A stretch of DNA of 64,000 nucleotides from Nereocystis luetkeana (GCA_031213475.1 JARUPZ010000029.1:7431290-7495289), one strand, 5' to 3'; counted from the stretch's first letter, positions 54,301 to 63,927 are shown. Numbers and translations: made by a program. The notes: generated by a model from the letters alone, not told the origin.

Positions 54301-57300
54301 TCACAAAAGGTTCTCGGTAGGATGCAGCTCATTCTTCATGCACGCACCGGATACCTCATGTTTCGCTTCGCGCTTGGTGCAAGCAATGTCTGCCTGATCG
54401 GTGAAAACTCGACGTGCGCCACCCCGGCATTGTAGAGATGCCAGGGCCTATGACAATACGACTACGCCCCCCCCCCCCCCCCCCCTCCCAGCCCGGTACA
54501 AGCTTTGGTTTTCATCGCACGCTGGGGCTCCGCTCTACTATTGCACGTCGATTTTTCATCGGATGAATTTTCCACTCACGCTCCCGCGATTTCAACGCCG
54601 GAGTAATAGTTACGTCAGCAGGGGTGACGACAGTCTATACCTTATCGGTCTAGACTATCAGATCCCGACCCCACTTTTCGCTTTAGGCATAGGACAGGCA
54701 AGGCTTTCGGGCTTGTAAATGGGCATTCTATCGCCGTGCGTCCCTACCTCCCGTTCTCGCGTACTATCTTTAATCCTTTTAGGGCTGCAGTCCCGTTTTG
54801 GGGGCAAACTACTTAGACTTTGAGTGGATTGTTTCCACATGTGGGACTGCGGCCCTAAAAGGGTTGAGGGCGTTTCTTCTACCCACCTCGTGCCTTAAAT
54901 GTTTCAATCCTCCTGTGAGTTGGTGCAACTTTGCCCCTGAATATAAGCACCTTTTCTTTTGAATACTGTTGTATAAATATCTAAACAAAAGTACCTTTTC
55001 TACTAAATGTTGGTTCATAAATATCTAAAAAGGAGTGTACCTTTTCTTTTGAAAATTGATACATGAATGTTCCTTACATTAGAACCGTTCGTTTGGATGT
55101 TGATGTACAAATATTTAAACTTGAAAACCTTTTCTATTGAATATTGACGTATGAATCTCTTGAAATATGTTCTTTTCTACTGAATCTTGTTATATAAGTC
55201 CTTGTGTAAGTATCTTTCCTGTTGGATTATTAGTTTTTTTTAATATTTTGTACCGATATTTAGAGACAGAGTGGTATGGAATACGTGTCTTGCGTTGAAA
55301 TTTACCCGTCGCTCCCGGCGCAAACAAGAGAACCAGCTGCTGATGTTATATTCCTCGGAGCGTGTATACGTATGTTGACCCCGACTTGCTCAATCGATCA
55401 ACGGTATACGGTATCGTTGCAAACACGAAAATACGTTCAATGACTCTACAAGATTGGCATAACACAAGAAAAAGCTCACCGAGTGAAGAGTTGACGCCAA
55501 ACATATTCGTTGACGGTCTTTTTGACAGATTTGACGCGTCAGCAAGGCCTCATTGTATCTACTCGATGCATTTTTGGTGTTGGATTACTTGACGCCTCTC
55601 CTTGACGGATATCCTTGACGGCCGTCCTTGACGGCTATTTCTGACGGCTGCGTGTCGCCGACCAAGTGAGGTGACGGGTGCAGCATATCACCCTAGGACG
55701 AATTTCCGGGGCCGTGTTTATCAAAACCATGCCTTAGGGGTGCACAAACAATAAAAAATGGTGGCTCCGGAAATACATCGTTCGATATATTTCCATGGGC
55801 GCATCATCGCTCGGCGTTTGCACCTTCCCCCTTTGTCGATGACGAAATTTGTCCGAGGGGGTGTGTTATCACGCCATGCGTGTCACACGTCTTACACGGC
55901 GTTACCGGTCACCCATCAACAATCTTGTGGTTCTTGTAGACTACATAGATAGCAGAGAAAAGCAACGACTCGAAGCACCAGAGCAAACCGGACAGCGGGC
56001 GGCGTTTAACCTACGATACCTCCTTCTTTAATAGGTCTCCTACAGATGTACGATGACAGGACATCAGCACAAACAGCTGCAGTGCTTTTAGAGATGTTGC
56101 GACATTTCGAGAATTTTCAAGACCTTTCAGGATATGATAAATGTCAAGACCTACTATTAATAACAGACCTTGTAAGATCTGGTGAGATTTTTGGAGACTT
56201 TTGAAGACAACTCAAGACCTTCTAAGACCTATCTCAAGAACTTTGAAGACCTCTTGAGGCCTTTTCAGACCTATCTCAAGATGTTTGAAGACCTTGTAAG
56301 ACCTTTGAAGGCCTTTTAAAGTATTCTCAATATATTTCAAAACATATCTTCCACAGCGGCAAAAGATACATATATTTGTTTCGTGTATTTTTAGTTTACT
56401 GCGAACCGACCTGACCAGCTCGACTCACGTGATCGCGCACACTGCCCTCTCCACGAAAACGTGAAAGGCAAACAACACGGCCGAGGTGTCCAAGCGGAAC
56501 AAGTTCCACCCCCGCCAAGCACGGAGGTAGTGGAGACCCTGCGAATGCATGTGTGGCAGGCCTCCAAGGACGCTATATGGCCAAGGTACGCTGGCCGTAG
56601 TCACGGGGGGGAGACGCGTTGCACAGTACGGTGCTTTACGGGGTAGTATCACCAAAATTGCTGAGGCTCGTCGATTTGAGAAGCTCCATTGATTCCTCAC
56701 TCCACAACAACTTTGGACGCGTGTTGCGTTATGGGGCCAGCTTCGTAGGGCCTGCCTTGTATCTGGCGGCACGTTTTAGCCAAAATATTGCTGACGCGGC
56801 CAGGGTACATCGTCGGAATTCCATTGACGAAATAGCTGTTATATTTACTCAATTATTGGCGCTATACCTATCCTGTAGGCTTTGAGATGGCCCATCTATG
56901 GTTGGGGTGGACTTACTATTACGGGGAACCATAGTTAGTAGGACCTATGGTACCCGCAAAAACCTATGTATTCATCTATTTTAACTAACAATATTTGATC
57001 CTACTTACTATGGTCCCCCGTAATAACAGTTTAGAGCTCTTCAAGCCCGGAGCTTCAGAAAGATGATGTGCTATCCCTATTAGGTGCTGCCCCTCAAAGG
57101 CAAGCACGCGTTAAAAAAAGAGAAGGAAAAACTTATACGCCATGAAGGTCCCGATGCACAAACCCACGGGCTATATATAGCACAGGTAGTCAATGTAGGA
57201 TATTGTTGGAATACGCATTGAAACACAAAGCAGAAGAATGAAGTAGTTCCTCACTTGAAATGGTCCACACCTCAGACAGGCAGATCATCTGCAGATAATC

Positions 57301-60300
57301 GGTTTCCACTTGATGATCTAAATCCTTCAGGACAGATGGATAGTATACGGAGTGTGCTTCCGGGTGGAAGGGAGGCGTCCAATCAGAATGACTTAATGTT
57401 GTAGCACCTTGTCCCCTGGGTTAGATTTGTACTGCGCGGATCCGGCACGACCTCGCAGCAACGGTAGGCGAGGGGGGAAGATAATCTAGATCATGATCTA
57501 TCTGTACATGATCTGCCCGATCTGTTCGAGGTGGTGTGCAAAGCTCTATTGCACTGGTTCAGGAGCCTTGAAAGTGGGAAATGGGTTGAGCTCAACACGG
57601 TCACGGTATTCCAATACCTATCATACCGCGAGTGAGTGAATGAGTGCATCCACACGGAAGAGCACGTTGTTTCTGAGAGTTTGCTTTGTCGCGTGGGCGA
57701 TTGGGGATCCACGTCGAAAATGGAGCGCGCGCGCGGCGGGGGGGGGGGGGGGGGGGGCGAAGGGGCTCATGCCATGCATGGCCGTAGCCGTATGGCCGCA
57801 GGTCCTCGCATCCCTGAAGTGCCGGTACGAAGCACACTGAAGGGTTTTCACCGACCGACCAGGCAGACATTGGTTGCTTGCATCAAGCGCGAAGCGAAAG
57901 GTCGGGTGTTCAGCGAGTCGCATGAAGGCTTGAAGGGTGAACTGCATGCTACCAGGGGGGAGGGGGGGGGGGTGTACTCGATTTCATGGGTAGCCGTAGT
58001 CGTATGACCATAGACCCTCGCATCCCTACAATGCCGGGGCGGAGCACGTCGGCTTTTCACCGACCAGGCGGGGAGGGGGGCGGGTCGTTTGACACCTCTG
58101 TCTCGGGACTGCGCACGCCATGCACGTCAAAGCGGTTTGGTTTAGTGTAGATTTATTCCGGCAGCAAGATAAAGGTTTACTCTGCGCCTGCCCCGTTTGA
58201 TCGCCAGAGGTGGGTAGCCCCATCAAAAAATAGACCCCCCCCCCCTGCTGTCTCACGTCTGGCTCACGCGCCGGCGCGGTTGGGGCATGCTACGGCGGTA
58301 GAAGGTGATGCTGGCAGCTACTGCATCTTTTTCTGAGGCCCCTCCTGGCGTGATTGTACCATGGGGGCTCGATATACCGGACCCAAAACCTGACTTTTGA
58401 GACAAAATGGGACTAATATTGGCACCACTTAACCCCAACAGCATAATCCCATTGACACTGTGAAACCCAAATGTGATTCCAACGACAAGACATGCCTCAT
58501 TGGATGATATGAGGCTTTCCCAGCGACAAGTTAACATTGGGTAGTTCTTCAGCTGTGAGGAACCTATTATTGAGTCATTCAGAAACGTTTTTGGGTCAGG
58601 ACGTGCTGCTTTACCCTCTGCTGTATACAGCACCCTACCAGTTGGTGGCGCCTAAATTGCACATACATTTAGTATAACAGCTCCTCCTGACTTGATGGTA
58701 GTATGGCAGCTCCATGTCTCACCCAATCACCCTATCTCGTAGAGAAAAACTAAAGAAAGTAAAGCTCTACTAACAATGCCAAGACCATATATATATATAT
58801 ATTTATTTTTCAACATCACTTTTACTTGCGAGCCTTACGTACTCGTGGGAGGTTTTACCCTCAACGAGCTTCTGGACAAGCCGTGGTCACAGGTTCCCAC
58901 CCTTCTCCCCCCCCGTACGTGCCTTTATTTTTTGTCGCGCATAGGGTTCAGCATTCCCACGCTGCTATTAATGGTCGATTTTCATCGAATGTAGCTAACT
59001 CACGCTCTCGCGCTTTCCGCCAATCAATTTATTTTCTGAAAGAAAAAGCCACGAGCATGCACTCGGTGAGACTTGGACCCACGAAATTGATCTTGATAGG
59101 CACGCGGACCACTTACCAAGCCACCGGGGACGCCGGTATGTACATACGTGTATACTTGTGTTGCGAATACTGTTTTTAAAACAATACCAGGCATATAGTA
59201 ATGGCATCCCAACGATATCGGGCTAGGGGGGCCGGCTAATCTCAGTGACGTGTTTTGGTCCAAAAGTACTAACACACTGAACGGGAATATAAGGTCCATT
59301 TGATGTTCATGACAGATTCAAACTGGTGCTTCTATTGCAGGTCAGAGGGATATAAGGCATGCCCTATCACAGCGCGCGCCAGGTGTTTTGTGTGATGTGA
59401 GCAACGCGTTCATGGTCGGAACCCGTAAAAAGGCTGGCCGGGGGGAAAATCACATAGAAACCTTTATTTTACGCCCCCCCCCCCTCCTTTTTTACGCCCC
59501 CCTCTATGGTCTTACGACTACGGCCATGCATGATAATGAGTACACCCCCCCCCCCCTCTCCCGTGCCCGCCCTCTATACCTCTGATCGAAAACAATCGGT
59601 TGCGTGACCGCCCGGCGAAAGGCTAAGCTTGGCGTACGCTCTCGAGGAGCAGGGAGAGAGCCTCGAGGCGGCGGGGAGGTTTTCGGCGAGCTGCTCTGTC
59701 TACTCGGAGGCGTCCGCGCTGTTTCAGAGGTGTGCGGTGATACTTCCGTCGCAGCCGGAGTATCTCCTGCGGCAGTGGATCACCGCGCGAAGGGCGCTTG
59801 AGGTACTCCATGCCTAGGTAGATCTGTCGATAGACCTATCGCTAGACCTGTCGACGAGCGAGGGGCCATGCCTAGCTAGACCTATCGGTAGACCTGCCGA
59901 CGAGCGAGGGAAGGTGGCACAACGGTTGCCCAAAAAACATTTTTTGAGGAACTGCCCAATAGGGCATCCCTTCCTTGTCGATGGAAACCCCTTCTGTGTT
60001 TCACAGTAGTAATCGTTTTACTGCTGTACAGCTAGCTACCTGGGGTTTTACCCCATGGGATTGCTGACGAGGTCAAGCGTACGAATTGTCTCGGAGTCAT
60101 TTTTTAGATGAGGCTATATGGCGCTCCTCAACATTCAGGTGCATCCGTATCGTCGGTTGCGTCCACCGAACGAAATGAGCCCCGCCCTGTGGTACTACTT
60201 CGGGCGAAGGGAAAATCATTTCTACGGTGCGCTTGCGCCGCCTGCAAACATTAAGATTTGTCTCTTGTGGTACCTAATCAACGGAGGGGTACGGCAACGT

Positions 60301-62398
60301 GTGTTTCATACCATGGGATCGCACACTGGCCATCGATATCGGTGCATGCCTCGATGGAGTTGTCCACAAGCCGTATACACATGTCGTGCATGTATATATA
60401 TCAGATCCCCACCAGATCATCTTTTACAGTACAGATAGATCTCCCTGAGATATATTTATGGTCTGTATGGTTTGTGTGGTCTTTATGATCTGTGTGATAT
60501 GTATGATCTGCACGATCTGTATAATCTGTGTGATCTGTACGATCTGTATGCTCAGAATGGCCTGTATAATCTGAACGATCTGTAGAATCTGTATGATCTG
60601 TATGATCTGCATGATCTGTGTGATCTGTATGATCTGTATGATCTGTATCCGCACATGTTTTTCCAGGTGGGATCTGTATGGCACGGGGTTCTTGCACATC
60701 ACCTTATCCCGGCAAACGTAGGATGTGTGATAGATGATCTAGATCGTGATCTGTTCGATATGTAAAACTGTTAGCGCAGCCGGTGTCATACAGACGGCGC
60801 TTTCAGCGGGTCACTTTAACGTTCAATTCAAGGTTCAATTCAACGCTCACTTCAACGCTCAATTCAATGGTGGTTTCATTGGGAAAGACTGTCGCCGAAG
60901 TCGGTGGCACGAACAATGGCAAAAAAAAAAACGCTGCCCCAAGTTCCGTAACGGTTTTTCTGTTGCCGTTACCAAGGACTCCAAATCAGCGGTGATTATG
61001 TCCAACCTTGCTGTCATTACTCCCCAAGTCCGTCAGACCTACCCCCTACCCACCCCTTGATGCGACACACCTAAGCGCCGTTTTGTTTACGAAACTGGGC
61101 AGGCGGGAAGCACGGGAGCGAAGCCGGACCTGAAAGCGCTGCGGCGATGCGTTAAGGTGTGAGAAAACGAGGCAGCGGCGGCGGCGGTTTACCCATGACT
61201 CCCTTCTACTCGCTCTCGTTGCCCTAGCCGTATCGCGCTATACGATAGGGAGTTGCATGATTCACTTTTTGGCCTTTTTCTTGTCTGCAGTGAGGATTTA
61301 CATGCCCAATATCGTTGGAATACTAATAATCTCAACGGTAATATAGGGACCCTATGAACACCTAGCGGTCCTTGCATTTCCGTTTAGAGCGGGTGCACCT
61401 CAAGGCCACGCGATTTTTTCGTCGGCCTTAAGGTCTCACGTCATCTATCAAAATCAGTTGAGGGTGGGGCACCAGGTATATGCAGGCACATACGAAGGTC
61501 CACAAGCGAGGGGCCTCGCAAAAAAAATATGGTGCAACCCCACCTACGTAGAACGCCTGCGGGGCACCTGTCTCAGCAACTCCCGCCAAAAATGGTGCTT
61601 ACTCCAGGCGTACACCTGTATCACTTATGACGCCGACACAATCGAAATCAGGCGGAAGCGCGGCGGGGTGTGCGCGTCTGCAGGCTTGAGCAGCACCTGC
61701 GCCCGAGCTCAAATAGCGTACAGTAGTTAGTTTCGACGGCAATAAGTAACGACACCGTTCCCGCACTCTAATTTAGTGTGACTGCGGCTGCTGGTCGTCA
61801 AAAACTGCTGCTGGGTCTGTTACCCTACTTCCAATCTTCAAACGTGTGTTGTGTCGGTGCCGGTTGTTGCAAGTGCTGGGTTCATCTCATTTGTTTTTGC
61901 GCGGCGTATCGAGCTACCGTCAACCATTAAACGCGAATCTCGGGGATCGGTTTGTGTAACTACGGCTGCTGCTGATCTTGAAAACACTGCAGCTGTGGTT
62001 TGCTTCCTTCTTACTACTAGTTTCGTCCGTCCCGGGTGCAAGTGCAGATCAGAAGATCTCATGTGCGGTTTTGTTGGTGCTTCTGTGTCAACGTTAACGC
62101 CAACCCTGTCGCTTCTCGGCCCCCCTGACCCAAGAACGGGGCTTGCGCGGGAGCAACTGCTTCAGGAGCAGTTTCGATGAGGGGGTACAGTCTCCCTACT
62201 TTGCTGAGCAAACGCGCCGAACAAAGAACCGGTGCCATTCGCCCGAGCGCTTTTTGGAGACGTTGCCACTGCTTGACGGCAGTACGTACTGTAGCAGCTA
62301 TTGTTCATCCCTTTTTTTTTACTTGTTTACAGTACATCGACCGAATCCGTGTCTGGTATGAGTCTTACCAACCACCTATCGGGACCTCGAAGCAGTAA
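45316..62398 (+). CDS. Multi-exon gene of unknown function with MIT/TPR-like C-terminal region
   Basis: Exons: 45316-45483, 46232-46329, 48079-48184, 48660-49079, 49737-49809, 51231-51281, 53713-53989, 56486-56585, 59628-59802, 62333-62398 (TAA). Borders are AG/GT and phases agree throughout, except that exon 5 needs one extra C in the run 49791-49797. Without it the frame stops at 49802. About 510 residues. Order: helical N-terminus (SPDELLWSEFEEELDALIEA); helix AAVDKAIPKIREAAFA; helix LATLSTLLAVLKEIESSV; a Gln/Lys/Glu-rich repeat; acidic GDFDVVEPDEDPLS; LNASQEEALLE; basic KERKLYWGKKKTWARD; helix GEGRQYIRALNEALLLLLEG; acid/Ala stretch; a hairpin LAYALEEQGESLEAAGRF then SVYSEASALFQRCAVILP, like MIT or TPR domains; end YIDRIRVWYESYQPPIG. 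No enzyme motif. The start may be ATG 45322 or lie upstream. The donor of exon 5 (49809-49819) is uncertain. It could be two genes, with the first ending at 49802. Confidence 0.5.
46505..46675 (+). repeat. Degenerate AACCC / CCTAACC tract
   Basis: 170 bp of ACCCGAACCC-type units, telomere-like in composition. Confidence 0.8.
47190..47216 (+). repeat. Interstitial (TTAGGG)n
   Basis: GAGGGTTAGGGTTAGGGTTAGG, three perfect TTAGGG units plus decayed ones. Shorter GGGTTAGGGTTA pieces at 10565 and 38890. Confidence 0.85.
48680..48850 (+). repeat. CAAGGCAAGAAACC degenerate repeat inside exon 4 of the unknown gene
   Basis: CAAGAA/CAAGGC units; codes for a Gln/Glu/Arg-rich stretch (ESRQEIPQETTQGTRQ). 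It could be partly intronic, since an AG-bounded alternative start at 48842 also keeps phase with exon 2. Confidence 0.6.
49127..49215 (+). repeat. (TTA)n microsatellite
   Basis: About 25 TTA/TTG units right after a donor site. Confidence 0.93.
49332..49436 (+). mobile_element. M1 MITE
   Basis: 105 bp, intact ends. Confidence 0.92.
49976..50088 (+). mobile_element. M1 MITE with TACCTGGTA insertion and array-type flank
   Basis: 113 bp; motif at 50033-50041. Left flank ACTTGAATTAATA and the TTACGGGAGGCC variant end match array copy 4 at 31999. TATTAATA (49956-49963) lies just upstream. Confidence 0.92.
50706..50846 (-). repeat. PCT element, internal part, minus strand
   Basis: GGGATTTACTCAAGCCATGC through CATAGACCCTCGCATCCC to GCGCTAAGCGCGAAGCGC. 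Confidence 0.8.
51454..51557. mobile_element. M2 palindromic element carrying a 16-bp palindrome
   Basis: CCCTTCTAAGACCGCAGTCCCG ... CCCCAAAACGGGACTATAG. Where other copies have TTACTTGG, this one contains TACCAGGTACCTGGTA (51496-51511). Confidence 0.8.
51740..51876 (-). mobile_element. M1 MITE with internal duplication
   Basis: 137 bp; the CCTATTTACT segment near the right end is duplicated. Confidence 0.85.
51966..52384 (-). repeat. PCT element, nearly full length, minus strand
   Basis: GTGTGCTCATTATCATGCATGG to CGTCGTCGCTAACCGAGGCCAACCCAACC and (TA)n. No G run at its 3' end; a (GT)n run stands in its place (51963-51974). Confidence 0.82.
53101..53175. mobile_element. M2 palindromic element, short
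   Basis: TAGAACCGCAGTCCCGTTGTGGGG ... CCCCAAAATGGGACTGCAGTCCTAAAA; loop shortened. Confidence 0.82.
53518..53617. mobile_element. M2-related palindromic element, variant
   Basis: CCCTTTTAGGGCAAAACTGC ... AGTTTGCCCTAAAAGGG, flanked by TTGA and TCAA instead of TTAA. Confidence 0.75.
54239..54488 (+). repeat. PCT element, 3' part
   Basis: C-rich start, TCATCCTTATGCAAGCTCGCC to GACTACGCCCCCCC; the GCATGAGATCGAGTAC end is replaced by the C run. Confidence 0.8.
54775..54863. mobile_element. M2 palindromic element
   Basis: TTAA + TCCTTTTAGGGCTGCAGTCCCG ... GGGACTGCGGCCCTAAAAGGG + TTGA. Confidence 0.86.
54900..55280 (+). repeat. Degenerate ATATTGATGTATAAATATCT repeat
   Basis: About eight diverged ~45-bp units: CCTTTTCT(A/T)(C/T)TGAA(T/A)ATTG then ATAAATATCT. 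Confidence 0.7.
55495..55660 (+). repeat. TTGACGG short repeat
   Basis: TTGACGGTCTTTTTGACAG, CTTGACGGATATCCTTGACG and similar units; resembles the TTGACCGCGG repeat at 6.1-6.5 kb. Confidence 0.6.
56080..56345 (+). repeat. AAGACCTTTTGAAGACCT degenerate repeat
   Basis: About 14 diverged AAGACCTTT(G/C) units in the intron before the 56486 exon. Confidence 0.7.
56919..57023 (-). mobile_element. M1 MITE, older subfamily
   Basis: 105 bp, left end TTACGGGGAACC. Confidence 0.88.
57275..57525 (+). repeat. GATC-rich stretch
   Basis: CAGATCATCTGCAGATAATC and AATCTAGATCATGATCTATC clusters separated by unique sequence. Confidence 0.6.
57738..57955 (-). repeat. PCT element, minus strand
   Basis: G run (57738-57757) followed by GCTCATGCCATGCATGGCCG to GGGTGAACTGCATGC. 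Confidence 0.83.
57957..58072 (-). repeat. PCT element, 3' part, minus strand
   Basis: G run, GTGTACTCGATTTCATGGG to TTTTCACCGACCAGGCGG; sits directly behind the previous copy in the same orientation. Confidence 0.83.
58080..58770. other. Intronic stretch without recognised genes
   Basis: Open minus-strand frame 58253-58633 has no supporting borders or motifs. Nothing else recognised. Confidence 0.4.
58846..59041 (+). repeat. Dispersed 200-bp repeat, copy B
   Basis: Matches 41561-41765. Has TATTAATG after GC where copy A has only TA. Confidence 0.88.
59505..59556 (+). repeat. PCT element, 3' end
   Basis: CTATGGTCTTACGACTACGG, CATGCATGATAATGAGTACACC plus C run. Confidence 0.8.
60410..60745 (+). 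repeat. 10-bp TGATCTGTAT tandem array
   Basis: About 25 diverged units of TGATCTGTAT/TGATCTGTGTG. Minus-strand frames (HTDHTDH and IIQIIQ types) come from the period. Confidence 0.92.
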
Positions 62399-62504
62399 AG
62401 CCACGTGAGCATTTTGGTTAGTGGACACACCGTAGCACCCCGGGGCGGTGTTGCAAACGGCACTAGCTTTCGACCTTCTCTCCCTTGCCCCCCCCCCTTA
62501 AGAG

Positions 62505-62621
62505 ATGGTCATACGACTACGGCCATGCCCGATAATGAGTACCCCCCCCCCCCCCCCCGCCTAAGAGATAGATAGATCTATGGTCGTACGACTACGTCCA
62601 TGCATGAGATCGAGTACATGT
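62505..62621 (+). repeat. Two PCT 3' ends in tandem
   Basis: 62505-62558: GGTCATACGACTACGGCC to GAGTACCCC plus C run; 62575-62621: GATCTATGGTCGTACGAC to GATCGAGTACATG, followed by (TTG)n instead of C. Confidence 0.8.
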
Positions 62622-62699
62622 TGTTGTTGTTGTTCTCACATTAACTCACAATTCAATGCAGTCCGTGGTCGCAGGACAGGCTCCAATAACTCTGGAGTG

Positions 62700-63015
62700 G
62701 AAGAAATACCTCAAGTAAAAACAGAGGCAAAAAAAAACAAAAAACAGGCATACGCACTCCACCACTGCGGACACCAGGGAAGCAAAAAGGAGACTATTAA
62801 TAGAAGACAAAAACCTAAAAAAAGAAGATGAAGCTAAGCAAAACAAAAACAAAAACAAAACTAAAACAGACGCAGATAGCAAAACGCGAAAAAAAGGCAA
62901 GGCAAAACGGACCATACTAACAAAGACACAAAGAGGTACAAACGGGAATGAAAGAAAAATGAAAACAAAGAAGGGACAAAAAAGCGATAATCACGGGCGG
63001 GGGGGAAAGAAAATA
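62700..63015 (+). repeat. A-rich low-complexity stretch
   Basis: About 60% A with AAACAAAAAC and AGACAAAA units after the last exon of the unknown gene. No coding signal. Confidence 0.6.
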
Positions 63016-63102
63016 CCAAAGGCAGGCACTGGAGCATACAGACACGCAAAGTTGCCCAGATGGCACCATGCTAGTTACTTGGGTCCCAAAGAAAGGAGTG
63101 CA

Positions 63103-63460
63103 TCATGACGATGATGGCCATAACCAGGCTTCAGTCTGTTGGGCAGACCGCCTCCCCTCCCCCCCCCCGCCATTCCCCCTCGTCCCCCTTTCGCCCCCCC
63201 CCTCTTCCCTGCCATTCTGCACACTCGCGTTGGCGTCAACGGCTGTGGTCGTGGTCGCAGCTATTCTATGCCGTTCTGCCGATGCCTCCTTCTCATCTGT
63301 ATGCCATTTCCGCATGAAGGCCTCCGCCCCTTCCTCGACCCGTTGGAACCATCTGCCGGCTTTCTGTGCTGTCTCGCGCCACCCTTCGAGCTTGATGCCG
63401 AACTCCTTGAGGTCCTCCTCAAGGTACCTCATCCAGTCCCACTCCTGTCCTCCGGAGTAA
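63103..63460 (-). mobile_element. Non-LTR retrotransposon C-terminal fragment, minus strand
   Basis: The frame reads GQEWDWMRYLEEDLKEFG, then GWRETAQKAGRWFQRVEEG and MRKWHTDEKEASAERH. The DL..FG....W...A..R..W pattern is the typical C-terminal end of LINE polyproteins just past the endonuclease/RT part. No RT seen. It is joined at 63474 to a PCT 3' end in the opposite orientation. Confidence 0.65.
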
Positions 63461-63473
63461 CCCTTACCCCCAA

Positions 63474-63510
63474 TGTCTCCTATCGAGTACACCGCCCCCC
63501 CCCCCCCCGC
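63474..63510 (+). repeat. PCT element, terminal piece
   Basis: TGTCTCCTATCGAGTACACCG plus a C run. Confidence 0.75.
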
Positions 63511-63617
63511 CTAAGAGATAGACGGTGGCCGCAAAAGGAAAACCAGGAAGCAGACAAGGTGTGTAGGCATTTTGCATATGAAATACCAGTATAGGGTAAA
63601 AAAAAAGGAGCAGTGAG

Positions 63618-63685
63618 CGTCCAAATGTTAGAGGGGTGGTGCTCCTGCTCGAAAGGGCTGCGTGGTCAATTGCCAAAACGTCGGA
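63618..63685 (+). mobile_element. Degraded 3' end of the 373-868 retrotransposon
   Basis: GAGCGTCCAAATGTTAGAGG and CTCGAAAGGGCTGCGTGGTC match 749-830 at most positions. Confidence 0.6.
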
Positions 63686-63927
63686 GGCAATCAGGGGAGC
63701 ATGAAAACAAGAGCAAATGGCGTAACAAAAAAAAAAATACAGAGCCACACTTCTGGAGAGTCCGAAAAAACAAATTGTCGCAGCGTTAGGAGTTTTGTAC
63801 GAATCGAACAAAAAATCACTTGGTAAAAAAGAAGTATTCTTTAACTTGATTTTAGTATATCCCCTTGTCGGGCTCTCTCCCCTATGTGATATACCTGGTA
63901 GATACATATATGTATATATACACGTGA

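Noticed and set aside
61458..61730. 90-residue plus-strand frame
   Set aside because: No family match, no supported borders; phase does not help join the neighbouring exons of the 45-62 kb gene.
62177..62290. Extra exon before the last exon of the unknown gene
   Set aside because: A GT donor exists at 62292, but the frame that keeps phase has no convincing acceptor and the alternative frame breaks the ending; left out.
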